Below are positions 50,916-62,605 of a stretch of DNA of 64,000 nucleotides, piece after piece. How positions within the stretch are numbered: the stretch's first letter is position 1; every line of letters begins with the position of its first letter. The notes under the pieces were generated by a model. That model worked only from the letters and a program-made list of their open reading frames with translations, was not told the DNA's origin and made no database searches. A program made the position numbers and the translations under genes. Source of the DNA: Chionis minor (lineage: Eukaryota > Chordata > Aves > Charadriiformes > Chionididae); contig VZSF01003495.1 in NCBI GenBank assembly GCA_013398295.1, forward strand, positions 17,204 through 81,203. Reading direction: 5' to 3'.

Positions 50916-52997
50916 TTTTCTTTCCTCTTGAGAATTTACAAAACGATGCCAACAGGACAGTCCCTTTCTGTGGCAGTGGTTGGAGAGGAGCAGGGAATGC
51001 TTGGGGCAACTGGTACCTTATCCCAAGCCAGCACAGGGGGAGCTGGGCTTGGTTTAGGATTCCCAGCTGAGGGTACCACAGGGATGCGGTATCCAAGGAC
51101 AGGAGGAGCTGTGTCTCCTCCCTCAGCCACTGCTGGGGACTGCGGCTGCATCCGGGGGGCTTCTGTGCTTGCCAGAGACAAGTCCAGTGACATGCTTCTG
51201 TGATCAGATGACTTAGAGGTGTCTTTTGATCTCTTCTAGAGCTGTTGTAGGTCCAGAGGTGTGTCCGCTGAGAACTGGCTCATTAAAGTAATTTTTAGGA
51301 AAATGCGACATTGCTGCGTCGCCTTCCAGTCCCGGGCACTGGTGAATACCTGCTGAAACACTGAGCTCCGGCTTCTGTACGCTGCCCTTATTATTTTCTT
51401 GAATTAGAGCCTTTCCCTTGTGCACTATTTTAATTTCTTGCTGTGCTGAGCTACTGTTAATAAGGAAGAAGTCTCAGTCTTTTCCCTAAAAAGCTGGCCC
51501 GTCGCGGCACTGCCGTTGCCATCACAGGGAGCCCTCAGTAGCCAGAGGTGAGGCATTTGCCTAAGCTCTTTCTGTGATGATGTTTGCAATAATTTATTCA
51601 TCTGCTCTAATAATCTACTCTACTTCCACTGCATTTTCCTGATAAGTGAAATTATATTTGAATAAAACCTAGTAGTGCCACCTGAATCTATTTTTGTCAG
51701 CGAAATTGACTTTAATATTTTATGCTTAGTTAAAAAAAAATCAGTCTATATCCCTGTGCAAGTCTCTGCGTTTTGAGGCCAGCTCTCAGCTAATCTTCCC
51801 AAGCAGTCTGTATGGCTCAGATTTCAAAGTCTTCATTCAAAAGCTCACATCCTGATTTAATACCATTGGTATAAACCCAGGATAATTTAGTTGTGTGGAT
51901 GGAGGTGCTTGGCATTTCAGTTTTTTGATCTTAATATAAATCTGGCCAAGAGTAGGTTGCGTTTGTGAAGCTAATGCCACGTTCCTGAACATATCACAGG
52001 AAGATGAAGTTAGATTTCTCACATTTAGATGACTCCTTTCTACATGAGGCAGGTCACCACTCACTCCAGCAAGATGCTGGTAATTTCAGCTAGTCCACTT
52101 TAAAACGGGAATATAGAAAGAATGTTTGTCATGTTTTCTTTGCCCTTTTTTTTTATGGATTAGTGTTCCAATTCCTACATTTGATACATTTTCACCTTCT
52201 CGGTACTGCCAGAAGCATATACATTCATATGCAGCAATTTTAAACCGCAGTCCTTTTTAAAACTCTTTTTTGTAACCTTCTTACGACACACTGGTAAAGC
52301 TGGCATGAGGATTTCCTGTAGCTGTAGGTTTGCCACAAGTCCAAAAAATCCCAAATCCACTACGTGAAGTAGATATATGTGTTTATTTCCACAGTGCCCA
52401 CAGAAACAAATCAAGAATGTTAAATTAAAAGACAAACAAACATATTAATCACTTCTTTCTCTGTTTTCCCACTGGATCATATCTTTATGGCATCTTCTAG
52501 ACCAGAGTCTTTTGTAGGAATGTTAATACTTTATGTAAGGAGGAATAGTAAATAGCAGTAAAATGCAGCTTGAATGATTAAATCATTAAAATGGCGCTTG
52601 TACCATTCCCCCCACGCGGGACACATTTCTAGTTCACTGTAACTTCGGTGTATTTTACCAAATAACATGATGTTGTATGCTGGAGCACTTCTAGTGGGTT
52701 GCAGAAATCCTGTTGACGTGGGTTTTATCTTTCATTTTTACTCTTTTTATTTTGGTGTCCATAGTAAAAAAGTAAGTAATTAAAGCTAGGATTACTGAAA
52801 TTGCGTCTGTCTTATCAGTCATCTAGCTTGACATGATTATTAAGGCTGGATATATTGATTGTAATAACTTCTGAGTTCTACTCCCCTCCCTTTCCTCAGG
52901 AGCTTGAAGGAGTGATACGCTTCTAGAAGTAGCAAAAATTTTCTTCAGCATTAATAGAATGAAATAAATGCTGACTTTTTTTCCCCTCTTCCCTCAG
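50916..52997. other. Presumed FGD3 intron, upstream of first firm exon
   Basis: No repeat or gene recognised. It ends with a good pyrimidine tract (TTTTTTTCCCCTCTTCCCTCAG) serving the exon at 52998. Confidence 0.5.
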
Positions 52998-53168
52998 GTT
53001 GTCCTTGTTCTCCTTTTCAAATCAAATGTCACATTGACTCAAATCCAGTGTTGGAAGCATGTGGGGAACTGCAGCACATCAGCCCAGCGCAATGTATCCA
53101 TCAAACTGGAAGGAAGCCCAAAACCAAAACTCCACTGGTCAAAATGCATCCTCTGCAGAAACCCCAAG
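52998..53168 (+). CDS. FGD3: FGD3 upstream coding exon (N-terminal segment)
   Basis: The exon follows an excellent acceptor (pyrimidines then CCTCAG) and is 171 bases long, with phase 1 at both ends. Read as (x)GT-TGT-CCT it has no stop in 56 codons. It ends with a basic stretch GRKPKTK and then PLQKPQ, which joins the next exon to give PQVPPKP, as in human FGD1 (family knowledge). The other frame, open from 52968, does not join in phase. One in-frame Met (53144-53146, MHPLQKPQ) could be the start if no upstream coding exon exists. The 3' donor is GC rather than GT. The function is probably unstructured N-terminal regulatory sequence of a Cdc42 exchange factor. Confidence 0.62.
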
Positions 53169-53174
53169 GCAAGT
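53169..53174 (+). other. FGD3: Non-canonical GC splice donor (GCAAGT)
   Basis: The exon ends CAAG and the intron begins GCAAGT. All other donor positions fit the consensus, which is the usual pattern for functional GC-AG introns handled by the major spliceosome. Using it gives G + TA = Val and the conserved PQVPPKP junction. No GT donor giving the same join is present at this position. Confidence 0.6.
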
Positions 53175-55297
53175 GGCTTTGCCCTTCTAGCAATTGTACA
53201 AGCTTCTATCGCATGTGAAGTATAATATTTTTAAATGAATTGTCACAGCAAAATAGTTATTTTTATGTTCTAAGGTTCAAGTACAGCTGGTAGGGCTTTA
53301 TTATCTTCATTTTTTCCAATGTTAAATAACTTCTTAGGAAAGCCTTACAGAAAAAATCGATTCAGGAATAACAGATTACTTCACTTGTCAATTTATATTT
53401 CCTGTACTGTTGTTATACTTCATGCAGCTGTGAAGTAATTTTTTTAAAGTATATAGGTAAGAGTAGCTTATTGTTTAAACCTCTTCTCTTTTCCATTTAT
53501 TGTAAGAACTATGCATAGCAACAGGAAATGCCTAAATGGAACTAATGTATTTTAAAAATGAGAAATAGAAGCTAAACCAGTCTCATGCAAGTGTAGCATG
53601 TGGACTGTGGTAATTCCACAGACCTGCCAGACTCATAGTCAAATAGGTGGCAATCCCAAAGTATGGGAGAAGAGAAGCCAGGAAGAAGCATGTTCCAGCT
53701 GGTCTCCAGGCAGGTCTTCTGGTCTTCCCAGGCTTTTCTTCCCTAAAACTTCTGAATGCTAAAAAAAGACTGCAGTAAATTTCTTGAAAGAGGATAGATC
53801 GTTTTCATGTTTCTCCATCAGTGAAATGACATGTGGTCTCTCTTTGTGATGTCAGTTTGTCAAGTGCATCCGCTGCCACCACCCCCTGCTTTGTAGAATT
53901 GGTTAAAATATTGTATGTAATGGGTGTTTGCCCGAAAGCAATTGCGGATGCCGAAAGCATGTAGTTTGAGAGGCGTTTGGAGCAAAGGAGGGTGAGCCTG
54001 AAGAAGTTACTAAGTTCCAGAATTTTTTTAAAGAAGCGTGTCCACGTCCATGACAGTCATTGTCATGTGAGAAAAAGAGAAAAGATATTTTGGTCACCAT
54101 TAGGGTGTGTTGTACAAACTGAGCCTCTGCACCACCACCCCTGTCCATTCAAATGCCTATATGAAAGCAATTTTCTGCTATGCATTTTGCCTTGGACAAC
54201 TGCAAAGAAAGTATTCTATTTTCTGATTCTGAAAGTAGACCTTAAATGCTAGTACACTAATTCACGCTTGAAACATCTCACGAGGCCTGTGTATGTATGG
54301 AGCTTTCATCTTCAGGTCCTGGTTGTCCAGGCTTAATTAGTGGGTGTTCCATGAATGTTGTTAATGCTAACAATCAAAAGGAACGGCAGAAGTGTCTGTT
54401 CAGTAAAAAACGGAATGAATTCAGCTGGTGTAGATACTTTCCTGTTGTACTGATGACACTGATTTCCACTTACTGAGGACCTAACTTCTTTTTTATAGGT
54501 AAGTATTTCAGAAAAGTTGGAGGGAGCCCACTTAGCTTGATTCAAATCATACTGAAAAGTTACCCAAGTAGATGGGTGTGATCTATTTCCATCACTGAGA
54601 TAGGTACTACTATTTCTTTCTGCTGCTCACACACATCCAAGCTCTCTCTCTTGTAAGCTTAGAACCAGTCAGTGTATCTTACTGTCAGGTTAATGCTCTG
54701 AAAAGGATGGAAATTCATTAATGAGTTGAAATAAACACCGAAAGGTAAAATGCTTGACTAGTTACTCTTGCTAATACTTCTTTGACAGAACTCAGTTTGT
54801 TGGGCTTCTTGATGTCACTGTAAAAGTAGTCCAAGAAGAAACAGGAGTCCAATGAAAATTCCTATGAGAGACTGTTGCGAGGTACCCAAAACTCAAAAAT
54901 CAGACTACCTAATGTTGTCTCAGACTGAGCCAGGTTAGCCAAAGCTACAGATCGGCATTACAAGTCTTGGTCATGGATGTGCCAGTCATTTTCCTGAAAG
55001 ACAGACACTTCTTTGTCATAAATTTTAAATAATGATTTTATTATTTCACTTCACTTCTTTATAATAAAACTACTTAAAAAAAAATCTGCAATTAGCCTGC
55101 ATACGACAGTCCAGAACTTTGAGTTCGATACTTTTCAAGGAAGGGAAGATGGTATATTTTTTTTCTCTTCACTTTTATTGACTTTGTAATTTGAAATGGC
55201 TTTTCTCCCCTGTATAGTTCGTTGATCTCCTGTTACTGTATGGTTTGAGTACAGAAAGGAAAACACCTCATGCCTCTCCAGGAAAACTAAGTTGTCA

Positions 55298-55313
55298 AAA
55301 AAAAAAAAAAAAA
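55298..55313. repeat. Poly-A, 16 bases
   Basis: Uninterrupted A run inside the FGD3 intron. No retrotransposed gene is recognisable beside it. Confidence 0.9.
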
Positions 55314-57360
55314 GTTTTTATTAAATTGATTGTATTGAAGTTGACATTTTTCCTGTAAACTACGCTTGCTCCCTCTTGGTGACCATGTCTAAAAAAGTAG
55401 TTGTGACAGTGTGGTTCATTTCCTTGCAGCAGACATAATTTTTTCCTCAGTTTTCTGTTGGTATTTTTATGCAAGAACTTTCTTCCCAGGGCTGTTTCCC
55501 TAGAGCTATGTGGATGCCTCATTAAGGCCCATTTCTGGTTGATTTGTCAGGTGGGATGTGCTGGCATCACCTCCTGAGACTCTAGGAGCAGCTCTCTACC
55601 CCCACCCAAGGCTGTGCTGTTCGGTCATTTACTCTTTTTTTGAATCCCAGGGGATAACCCTTCATAATCTGCTTTGTGATGCGTATTTTTTTGGTCTCCT
55701 CTTGTCAAGGGGCCTTTAATGAAGTGAGTAAATCTGCAAGCGTGCCTCACACCACCTGAATTTGTCTTTGTTAGGTCCTCCCAGCTTTCCCACCACTGCT
55801 GGGATGACTGAGGGGAACGCTTCTATCACGTTGTTAATTAACTTGTCGCATTACTGTAGAGGAGGCACTTGTGAGAGAGAAATTCCTGGGGCAAGGAGGC
55901 TGACGCGGTGCAGAGGCTGAGATGCTCGTTTTGCAGGGAGGGAAGGGTCCTTATTCCCTGTTTTGCACACCCAGGGTCAAGCCTGGACTGTACCTTCTCC
56001 ACATATTTAACCTCGCCTTTCTCTTTTCTAATCCTGTCCTGCTGCTTCTTGTTAGTTCACTTGTTCCTTCTGCTACAAAGATTTTGTGTCTTGGTTTCTG
56101 CCTCTTCCAAATAGATGTGGGCTGCTGGGTCAAACCTTCAGCAGGAGGAGGAGAGGGGGAATGCCATTCCAGCATGTGGCTTCAGCCTTCACGTGCCACC
56201 TGAAACACGCTCCATAATACTAATAGCTCTTCCAGGCTTGCTTTCTTTTCCCCACCAGTTTACTTGCCTGTGCGCAGGATGGGTGCTGGAAGCTGCATCC
56301 AAGGTCCTGCTGCTTTGTATCTGGGACCTGGAGCAAGAAGATAGCAGTCATGCTTCCTGTGTGGGCTGGGACTCCTGGAAGGTGGTGTCGGAGTGTGGGC
56401 AGGAGTTCTGCTTGGGCTCCCACTTCGCATCCTGGATCCCTGCCCAAAAGCAGCACCTACTTTTTTTCCCATTACTGACTGTTCATTTAGTACTGGTGAT
56501 GATGGTGCACGTCTAGTGTTGCCTGCTTTTAGTGCACAGATCTTTCATTCCCTCTTTTGTAGAAGTCTAAAATGGTTTTGAGTTCACAAGTCCGCATTGT
56601 GATATGTAATGCCGCTTCCTTGTAAATTCTGGATGTAGGCTTTTTGTGTCAGCTCTGGAGTAGACATCTTAGGTGGCTTAAATTTTGTTTCTTAAGTAGT
56701 ACTTGATGAGGTCAGTGGCTTTGCCTCCGTGCTCTGTTTCTCAACATTATTTCAGTAAATAAAAATTCAAAACTAACTAAAGTGTTTTCCTCCTTCCTTC
56801 TTGCCCAGTGCAGAGCATGTTGTCTCAGGTGATTCAGGTGGAGTCCACTAGCAGGAAAGACGTGAAATGATTCTGTGGACAGCAGTGAGACTTGTTGCTA
56901 TTAGCATAAACGCTTTGGCAGAGAACTTTTTGAGTGCTGTGGTCCAGTCTGAAACTAAGAAGGGCCTGATGGTGTGTGGTAGGTTCTAGTCTGTCTGCCT
57001 GCTGCCTTATGCGCCTTCTATAAGGAGTCTAGAGCTTGCTTTTTCTGTCTAGCCGAGCCAGATAGCTGCCCGGATACTTTTTTAGGTTGTTTTGTTTTGT
57101 TTTCACAAGGAGAAATGTGGCCAGGTGTTCGCTGATCATGTGGTGTGCATGTGGTGAACAGAAGATAGAGCTCCACCATCCCATTTATATGCAGGATGGT
57201 TTTCTTTTCCTGCTTACCTGTTATTCCTGGGTGAGATAGGTTTTGTCGTGGCATTTTCAAAACGGAACTAAACCGCTTTTATTTTAAGACACAAATTCTG
57301 GATGCTTTTGGAGACTGGGCAAATCAGTCCTTTTATAGGAAGCATCTCAAAGCTTGGAAA

Positions 57361-57383
57361 ATTTGATTTGATTTGATTTGATT
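57361..57383. repeat. (ATTTG)4 pentanucleotide repeat
   Basis: Four perfect ATTTG units plus a partial one. Confidence 0.85.
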
Positions 57384-58753
57384 CTTTGGTGCTGAGATAG
57401 ACTCGGTAATACAGGTAGTTTAATGCTCAGAGCTCAAAAACTCTTCAACAGTCATTCATCGCTGACCTCAGACAATGACTCTCATCTGCTGGAGCACGGA
57501 GAACATCTGGGTTGATGTGGAGCTTAGAGCAGATGCTGAGTAGGGACAGAGTAGGGGTAGGGTAAGGACAACTGCAGCGTAGGGACAATAGGAACTGGCT
57601 TTTTGGGTGCATATGCCTCCATTTAGCCTCCTGAAGAAAGTAACCCTGAAATTACATTCAGAACAGTGGCTAATTAAAGTTCCATTATAGTGCTAATTAC
57701 ATTATGCTGATGTTCCATATGGACCCTTTAAAAATTGGAAATGCTTGAAATAAATTGTTCTCCAAAACGTCGTTTAATAAAACACGTATTTAGAGTTTCC
57801 TCGTTTAATATGTTAACTCCTGGGATAAGCTAGACCAGTGGGAATATGCCCCAAATAGCAGGTGCTTTGGGAGTAATTGCAGAGTCATTTTTCCTACCTT
57901 CCGGTGTCAGGTCTGGCTCTGTGAGATTGCTTTCACTGAAACTATAACAGTACGTGAACCTGTTGCCATGGGATACTGCTTGCGTATTTCCAAAACCATT
58001 TACTCTGCAATCAATATAAGGTCTGAATATTTTTCACATTACATTTAAATGACATTCTGTTTTTTAAAAATACTGTACTAAACTTTGTGCTTTCGCCTCC
58101 TAGTGAACCCTTAAGCAGAACAGATACATTCTTACATGTGTTTTATTTATATCATATATAACTCAATGTAGAACCAAAAGAGGAAGGAAATTTATGAAGA
58201 CTACACCACAGAAGAGATGGGGGAGGAACGAAAGGAAGAAAAGCTATTATGTTCTGCCTGTGGCATTTTTGACCAAGCGAACACAAGGCACCGAAATCCA
58301 TGGTGGGATTGTTTTTCAGTGGTTTGGTTTGGGTTGTTAGGGTCTTTTTCCCCCCCAGCATAAGAGATTCAACAGAGAGACCGAGTTTTGAAAAGTCATG
58401 GGAGGGGAAACTCGTTAGTGTGTTTGAGATGGTGTGCGCATTTGCAAAATCGAAGTGTGAGCTGTGCATCCTGTTTGGTAACAAGGAAGCGGTAAAGTTC
58501 TGCGAGCCGCTCGGTTCGTTAACACGTCTCAGGCAGCTGTGGAAATACAAAATAGAAGCCAGTTATATTTCTTTAGTGTACAGCAGCTTGTTCTGGTGTA
58601 AGAAATACTTCGGGAGTGCACCTGTGCAGATTGGAAAGGATGATGAAAGAATGGATACCCCTCATTCTGGACTGAGTACTTGGATTTTGTTCCCGGTTTA
58701 GGATAAAGAAGATGGAGATTGATTCTCTTTTTTTTTCCCCTCTCTTTTATTAG

Positions 58754-58922
58754 TACCTCCTAAGCCTGTCCATCTCAAACCTGGGCAGGAAAGAATTCCT
58801 CCTGCACCTTCTCGGCCTTTGCCAGCTGATCCCAAGTCGTCGAGGAGCTTAGCACCTGGAGACGAAGAAATATCAGTATCAGCAGGAGTCAACACGCTTA
58901 TTGAGAAATTTGAAAGTATTAG
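58754..58922 (+). CDS. FGD3: FGD3 proline-rich coding exon (FGD1-like)
   Basis: The exon is 169 bases, between TTTTATTAG and AG|GTAAAT. It starts with TA completing a Val codon and ends with AG, so it runs from phase 1 to phase 2. It encodes VPPKP at the start, [12 protein letters not shown] in the middle and LIEKFE near the end. In human FGD1 this order ([24 protein letters not shown]) is the proline-rich N terminus that binds SH3 domains of cortactin and mAbp1 (family knowledge). Here the PxxP motifs are kept, so an actin-linker role is inferred. I place it in FGD3 rather than FGD1 because the following exon is FGD3-like. Confidence 0.88.
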
Positions 58923-60045
58923 GTAAATATGGCTTTGTGACATCTGTCTTGGTCTCACTTTTCTGCGTTTTTAACTTAGAATGTAACAATAGAAAACAAT
59001 TGTAATTATCTTGTAGAAACTCCACTCGGGACATTTTCTACAGGAAGTGCAACACGTGACTGACTGCACAATTATCTTATTTTTTTTATATAAACCCATG
59101 TATTTCAGCAACTTTTAGTTTGTAACATACAGTTGTTCTTAAGGAGCTTAAGGCCTGCTGGATTTGCTAAGTGTTCTACCAGAACCAAGTAGTGCAGAGT
59201 CTGCTTTCAGTAAGTTGACTTGATGTCAGGACTGGTTTCTGCATTATAGGATTATTGTGATATAAAATAATTTAGTTCTCTGTCTAAGATTCAATAAACT
59301 TCAGACATACTATTGGCTTGCTTGTTGGAGGAAGGGGAGAGGTAAATTGCAATGTACTGTGAAACGATGTCATGGAGAACAGCATTTTCTCTGAAACTTT
59401 ATGTATAAGAGACATTAACTAGGATAAAATATATGTATTTTGCTGTAAAACCAGCTCATTTTACAAACACATGGAAACTCCCTCTGAAGACCAAATCTGC
59501 CTGATGGAGCTAAGTGATTTTTTTGATAAAGAGGGAGATGGAGAGTGTACTGTGCATTGGAGCATATTATCACCTGGGTGAATCTGGTAAGGTGTCTTTT
59601 GAAATGAAAGAGTCGTGCCTTCTTGTGCTTCAAAAACATCCTCTCTCTGACAGAAACTACCTTGCCCCAAAGGCTTTGTTTTGTTGAAGAATATGAGTTC
59701 CTGCTTAAACGAACCCACAACCAAATGCTTCTTTTAAAAGATGGTTCCTTCCTCCCTAAACTTTCAAACCAGACTGTTCTTTGAGGCGATGTGGGGAGTA
59801 TTAAGGGTGCGACGTAGTAGTGGTGCCATTTCAGTAAAACTTACGGCTGGGGGTGGTGTGTTTTTATCTGAAATTGTTGGGTGAATATTACAGCAAAGTG
59901 CTCACACTTGCCTCCTAGGATTGAAAGGGGGGCCCAAGAAATAGAACTTGAATCAAATGATAGTCAGGCCCTCTCTCTTTTGGGGCACTTTTGAAACTTC
60001 TGAGTGTTAATACGAATGACTGTGATGCTTTCTCTCCACCTGCAG
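58923..60045 (+). other. FGD3 intron (phase 2)
   Basis: A short 1.1-kb intron beginning GTAAAT and ending CTCTCCACCTGCAG. No repeat or other gene is visible. If a transcript starts here, translation could begin at the internal ATG of the next exon. Confidence 0.85.
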
Positions 60046-60643
60046 GCAACCTGTACATATTCTTCAAAGAAACCAGCTAAATTTAGCTCTTAAGATGGAA
60101 CCTGGCCTGGACTCACCCAAACAACCAAACTCCTGTGACTGTGACGTGGTGGCTTCCAGCGGTTCTTCCACAACTGAAAAAAGTGAACTGGATGAAAACG
60201 AGCCAGATGTACCATGCAGTGCAGATCTACCTAACACAGACATAATGAAAATTAAAGAGCTAAGCATAGGCGATAAGAAAAGCCATGACGACTGTGCTGC
60301 TGGGACTGTGAGCAAACAGCCCTCTGGAGAGCTTGGCAGTAAAGACTCAACTGCAGAACTGAACAGTAATGGTAAAATTCCCAACAGAGACAGTGGCATC
60401 GACAGTCCTTCTTGTAGCGTGGCGGGGGAATCTTTCCCCAGCGAAGACGGTGCCGAGCAAAAGAAGCCTGGCGTGGCTGGGAACCCAGGGGAAATGGAAC
60501 CTGACAAAAAGGGCACCAAACCTTCCTCTGCGGAGCAGAAGAGAGACTCCACACAGGATGAAGACAGTGACATTGATGAAGGAAGCAGCGAGGAACAAGA
60601 GACGGCAGAAGTGCCAAAGTTAGAATATTTGGATGTAAACAAG
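60046..60643 (+). CDS. FGD3: FGD3 large N-terminal exon (degron and acidic region)
   Basis: The exon is 598 bases, from CTGCAG acceptor to AAG|GTAAGG donor, with one base completing an Arg codon followed by 199 full codons ending in phase 0. In order it encodes a short QPVHILQ link, an ATG (60095) whose MEPG matches the MESG start of human FGD3, an acidic Ser-rich stretch, then KIPNRDSGIDSPS with SVAGE close to human FGD3, and an acidic tail (DEDSDIDEGSSEEQE) before the DH domain. FGD3 activates Cdc42 and remodels actin at the cell periphery. DSGIDS is the phosphodegron read by SCF-betaTrCP (family knowledge). The exons for the catalytic DH domain and for PH, FYVE and PH lie past the window. 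A 192-codon antisense frame is a shadow. Confidence 0.92.
60095..60097 (+). other. FGD3: Internal Met equivalent to mammalian FGD3 start
   Basis: AAGATGG has A at -3 and G at +4, a strong initiation context. The residues MEPG line up with the MESG start of human FGD3. Here the frame is open upstream through the splice site into the proline-rich exon, so the codon could serve a shorter isoform. Confidence 0.6.
60389..60406 (+). other. FGD3: DSGIDS phosphodegron motif
   Basis: The codons read Asp-Ser-Gly-Ile-Asp-Ser, fitting the DSGxxS consensus bound by betaTrCP once both serines are phosphorylated. The same motif controls turnover of FGD1 and FGD3 in mammals (family knowledge). Flanking KIPNR and PSCSVAGE are conserved with FGD3. 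Confidence 0.8.
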
Positions 60644-62095
60644 GTAAGGTAGTTTATTCATTACTGTGAAGTGCTCTGAAACCAGTTCCTGACTCTGGCC
60701 AGAGATCCCTTGCATCACTTTTGTACCTTGTTTGGGTGTTTTGTTTGGTTGGTTTTAAGTCAAAGGATCATGACAGTCATTTTAATTTCCTGCTTGATGC
60801 AGATCATAACTTGTTCTTGACCTACATAGTATCTTTTAGAAAGGTTCCCAGTCTTGGTTTAAAAGGTTTCATATAAGAGAATCCACCACAGACAGGGGTA
60901 AGTTGTTAAAATTTAAGTGCTTCTGTGGGTAAGGACTCACACCTCGTGTGTCTTGTTTGGGTTTGTCTAGGTTCAGCTTCTAGTTGTTAGAAGATGTTGT
61001 TTTCTGTGGGGCTCCATGATAATTGGCTCCTGCATCTTGCAGGGTCAGGGCCTTGCATCCTAAGAGGACATATGTGATGGGAATCTCTTCTAATAGTAAT
61101 TTATATTTTTTACACAAAGCCCCTGCTTCTATTGATATGACTGCTTTTGAGTGCAAAGAAGTTGTTTTGAGGGTAGTTATATGAAATTACTCTTCAGGAA
61201 ACTGTAGCTAGAAGAGATTTGCTTTGAATCCAGAGTAATGTAGTCCAGGCTGTTGTGTATTTGCTGCAGCTGTATAAGATTAATGACGTATTCCTTTGAT
61301 TATTTATCAAGACAGTTATTTTTAGAAATAGCAATGCTAGAATAGGTTAGATTTTTCCAGAAAAAGAATACTGAAGATGCTTAGAGCAAAATGTCTGCAG
61401 AATATTCCACTTTTTGTTTGGTGGAGTTTTTTTGTTTGTGTCTGGGGATGTTTGCACTTTTTTCTTTTTTCTTTCGTCCCCCCTCCACTGCGCCAGTTAA
61501 AGCTCATTCAGTAGCTTCTGGATCAAAATTGGCGGGTGACTATTGAAGAGTGAACTCTTTTGCACTTTGGTATGTGGTGTGCGAGAAGTCCTGTCTGCCA
61601 GAGTTGACCAGTACAGTTCCAGTGTACAACTAATGCTCTGTGGTGTCCCACTTTTTTCCAAGAATAGAAGACAGACAGATGAGGCAAACGTACCTACAGG
61701 AAGGTGTGAAAAAAGCCCAGGCTTTCTCTTGCGAGTGCATTGCTTCATGCTGCCGTTCTTCCTGCTGCTTTGTCACAAGTTCAGTCTGGTGCAACTGGAC
61801 TCACCTTCCGTTCATGCTGTTCCGATGCTGCATTTGTAGCCTGGGACCCTCCAGTACCTTATTGCCATGCTGCTCCTTCTGCAAATTCAGGGAATGTTGA
61901 TCCCGTCAGGTGCTCGCGTGAGGTTGGGCAGAGGGAAGCGGAAAGGACCCACCAGACTAGGAAGCAGCATGAACCAGGTCTGTTTGGCCAAACCCAGCTG
62001 CTTTCTGTAGATGGGGAGAATGTGATCTCGTTTGCCCCTCTGCCAATCTGCAGTCCCACCTGGCAGCTGGTATGGATTCAGGCGGAGGAACCCGT
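60644..62095 (+). other. FGD3 intron, first part
   Basis: Begins GTAAGG in phase 0. No exon with the expected DH-domain start (helical, HIAxELLxTE-like) is visible. The small open frames at 61497-61900 are unconvincing. Confidence 0.75.
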
Positions 62096-62605
62096 CACAG
62101 AATCACAAAATCATAGGATGTCAGAGGTTGGAAGGGACCTTTGGAGATCATCTGGTTCAACCCCCCTGCCAAAGCAGTGTCACCGAGAGCAGGTTGCACA
62201 GGATCACCTCCAGGTGGGTTTGGAATGTCTCCAGAAAAGAAGACTCCACAACCTCTCTGGGCAGCCCCTTCCAGTGCTCTGCTACCCTCAAATTAAAGAG
62301 GTTTTTCCTCATGTTGAAATGGAATTTCCCGTGTTCCAGTTTGTGCCCGTTGCCCCTTGTCCTGTTGCTGGGTAGCACTGAAAAGACTCTGGCCCCATCC
62401 TCTTGCCACCTGCCCTGTAGATACCGGTAAGCGTTGATGAGATCCCTCTCAGCCTGCTCCTCTCCAGGCTGAACAGCCCCAGGTTGCTCAGCCTTTCCTC
62501 ATTGGAGATGCTCCAGTACCCTGAGCACCTTTGTAGCCTCCGCTGGACTCTCTCCAGTAGTTCCTTGTCTTTCTTGAGCTGGGGAGCCCAGAACTGGACA
62601 ACCGT
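62096..62605 (-). mobile_element. CR1 retrotransposon 3' fragment
   Basis: The + strand starts CACAGAATCACAAAATCATAGG, then gttggaagggacctttggag and atcatctggttcaa, a CR1 3' end on the - strand of the same subfamily type as the 35683 copy. The body reaches the FWAPQLKKDKELLERVQRR region of ORF2 near 62605. The frame is disrupted, and the copy lies antisense inside an FGD3 intron. Confidence 0.93.

Larger units (their letters stand above)
53175..58753 (+). other. FGD3 intron (phase 1)
   Basis: About 5.6 kb. It holds a poly-A run at 55298-55313 and an (ATTTG)4 repeat at 57361-57383. The stretch 57640-57800 is an AT-rich block without repeat character. The intron ends in a TTTTTTTTTCCCC... TTTTATTAG acceptor. 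No further exon is needed, because the flanking exons join in phase. Confidence 0.65.

Noticed and set aside
50421..51203. 260-codon + strand open frame, the longest in the window
   Set aside because: Its first two thirds are the antisense of a CR1 element and the rest is unique flank. It is not a gene.
54815..54890. - strand hydrophobic frame ending LIGIFIGLLFLLGLLLQ-stop
   Set aside because: It looks like a C-terminal membrane segment, but is only about 24 codons with a weak acceptor and no neighbouring exons. Probably chance.
55115..55135. GAGTTCGATAC, similar to a tRNA B box
   Set aside because: No A box at the right distance and no cloverleaf can be folded.
60064..60642. 192-codon open frame on the - strand
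   Set aside because: It is the antisense of the FGD3 exon, made open by its Ser/Glu/Lys codon composition. It has no splice or family support.
58754..60643. Assignment to FGD1 instead of FGD3
   Set aside because: The proline-rich exon resembles FGD1, but KIPNRDSGIDSPS with SVAGE and the MEPG start match FGD3 better. I keep FGD3, with FGD1 as the alternative.
61740..62375. 211-codon + strand open frame
   Set aside because: Its last third is antisense CR1 and the first part has no family signal.
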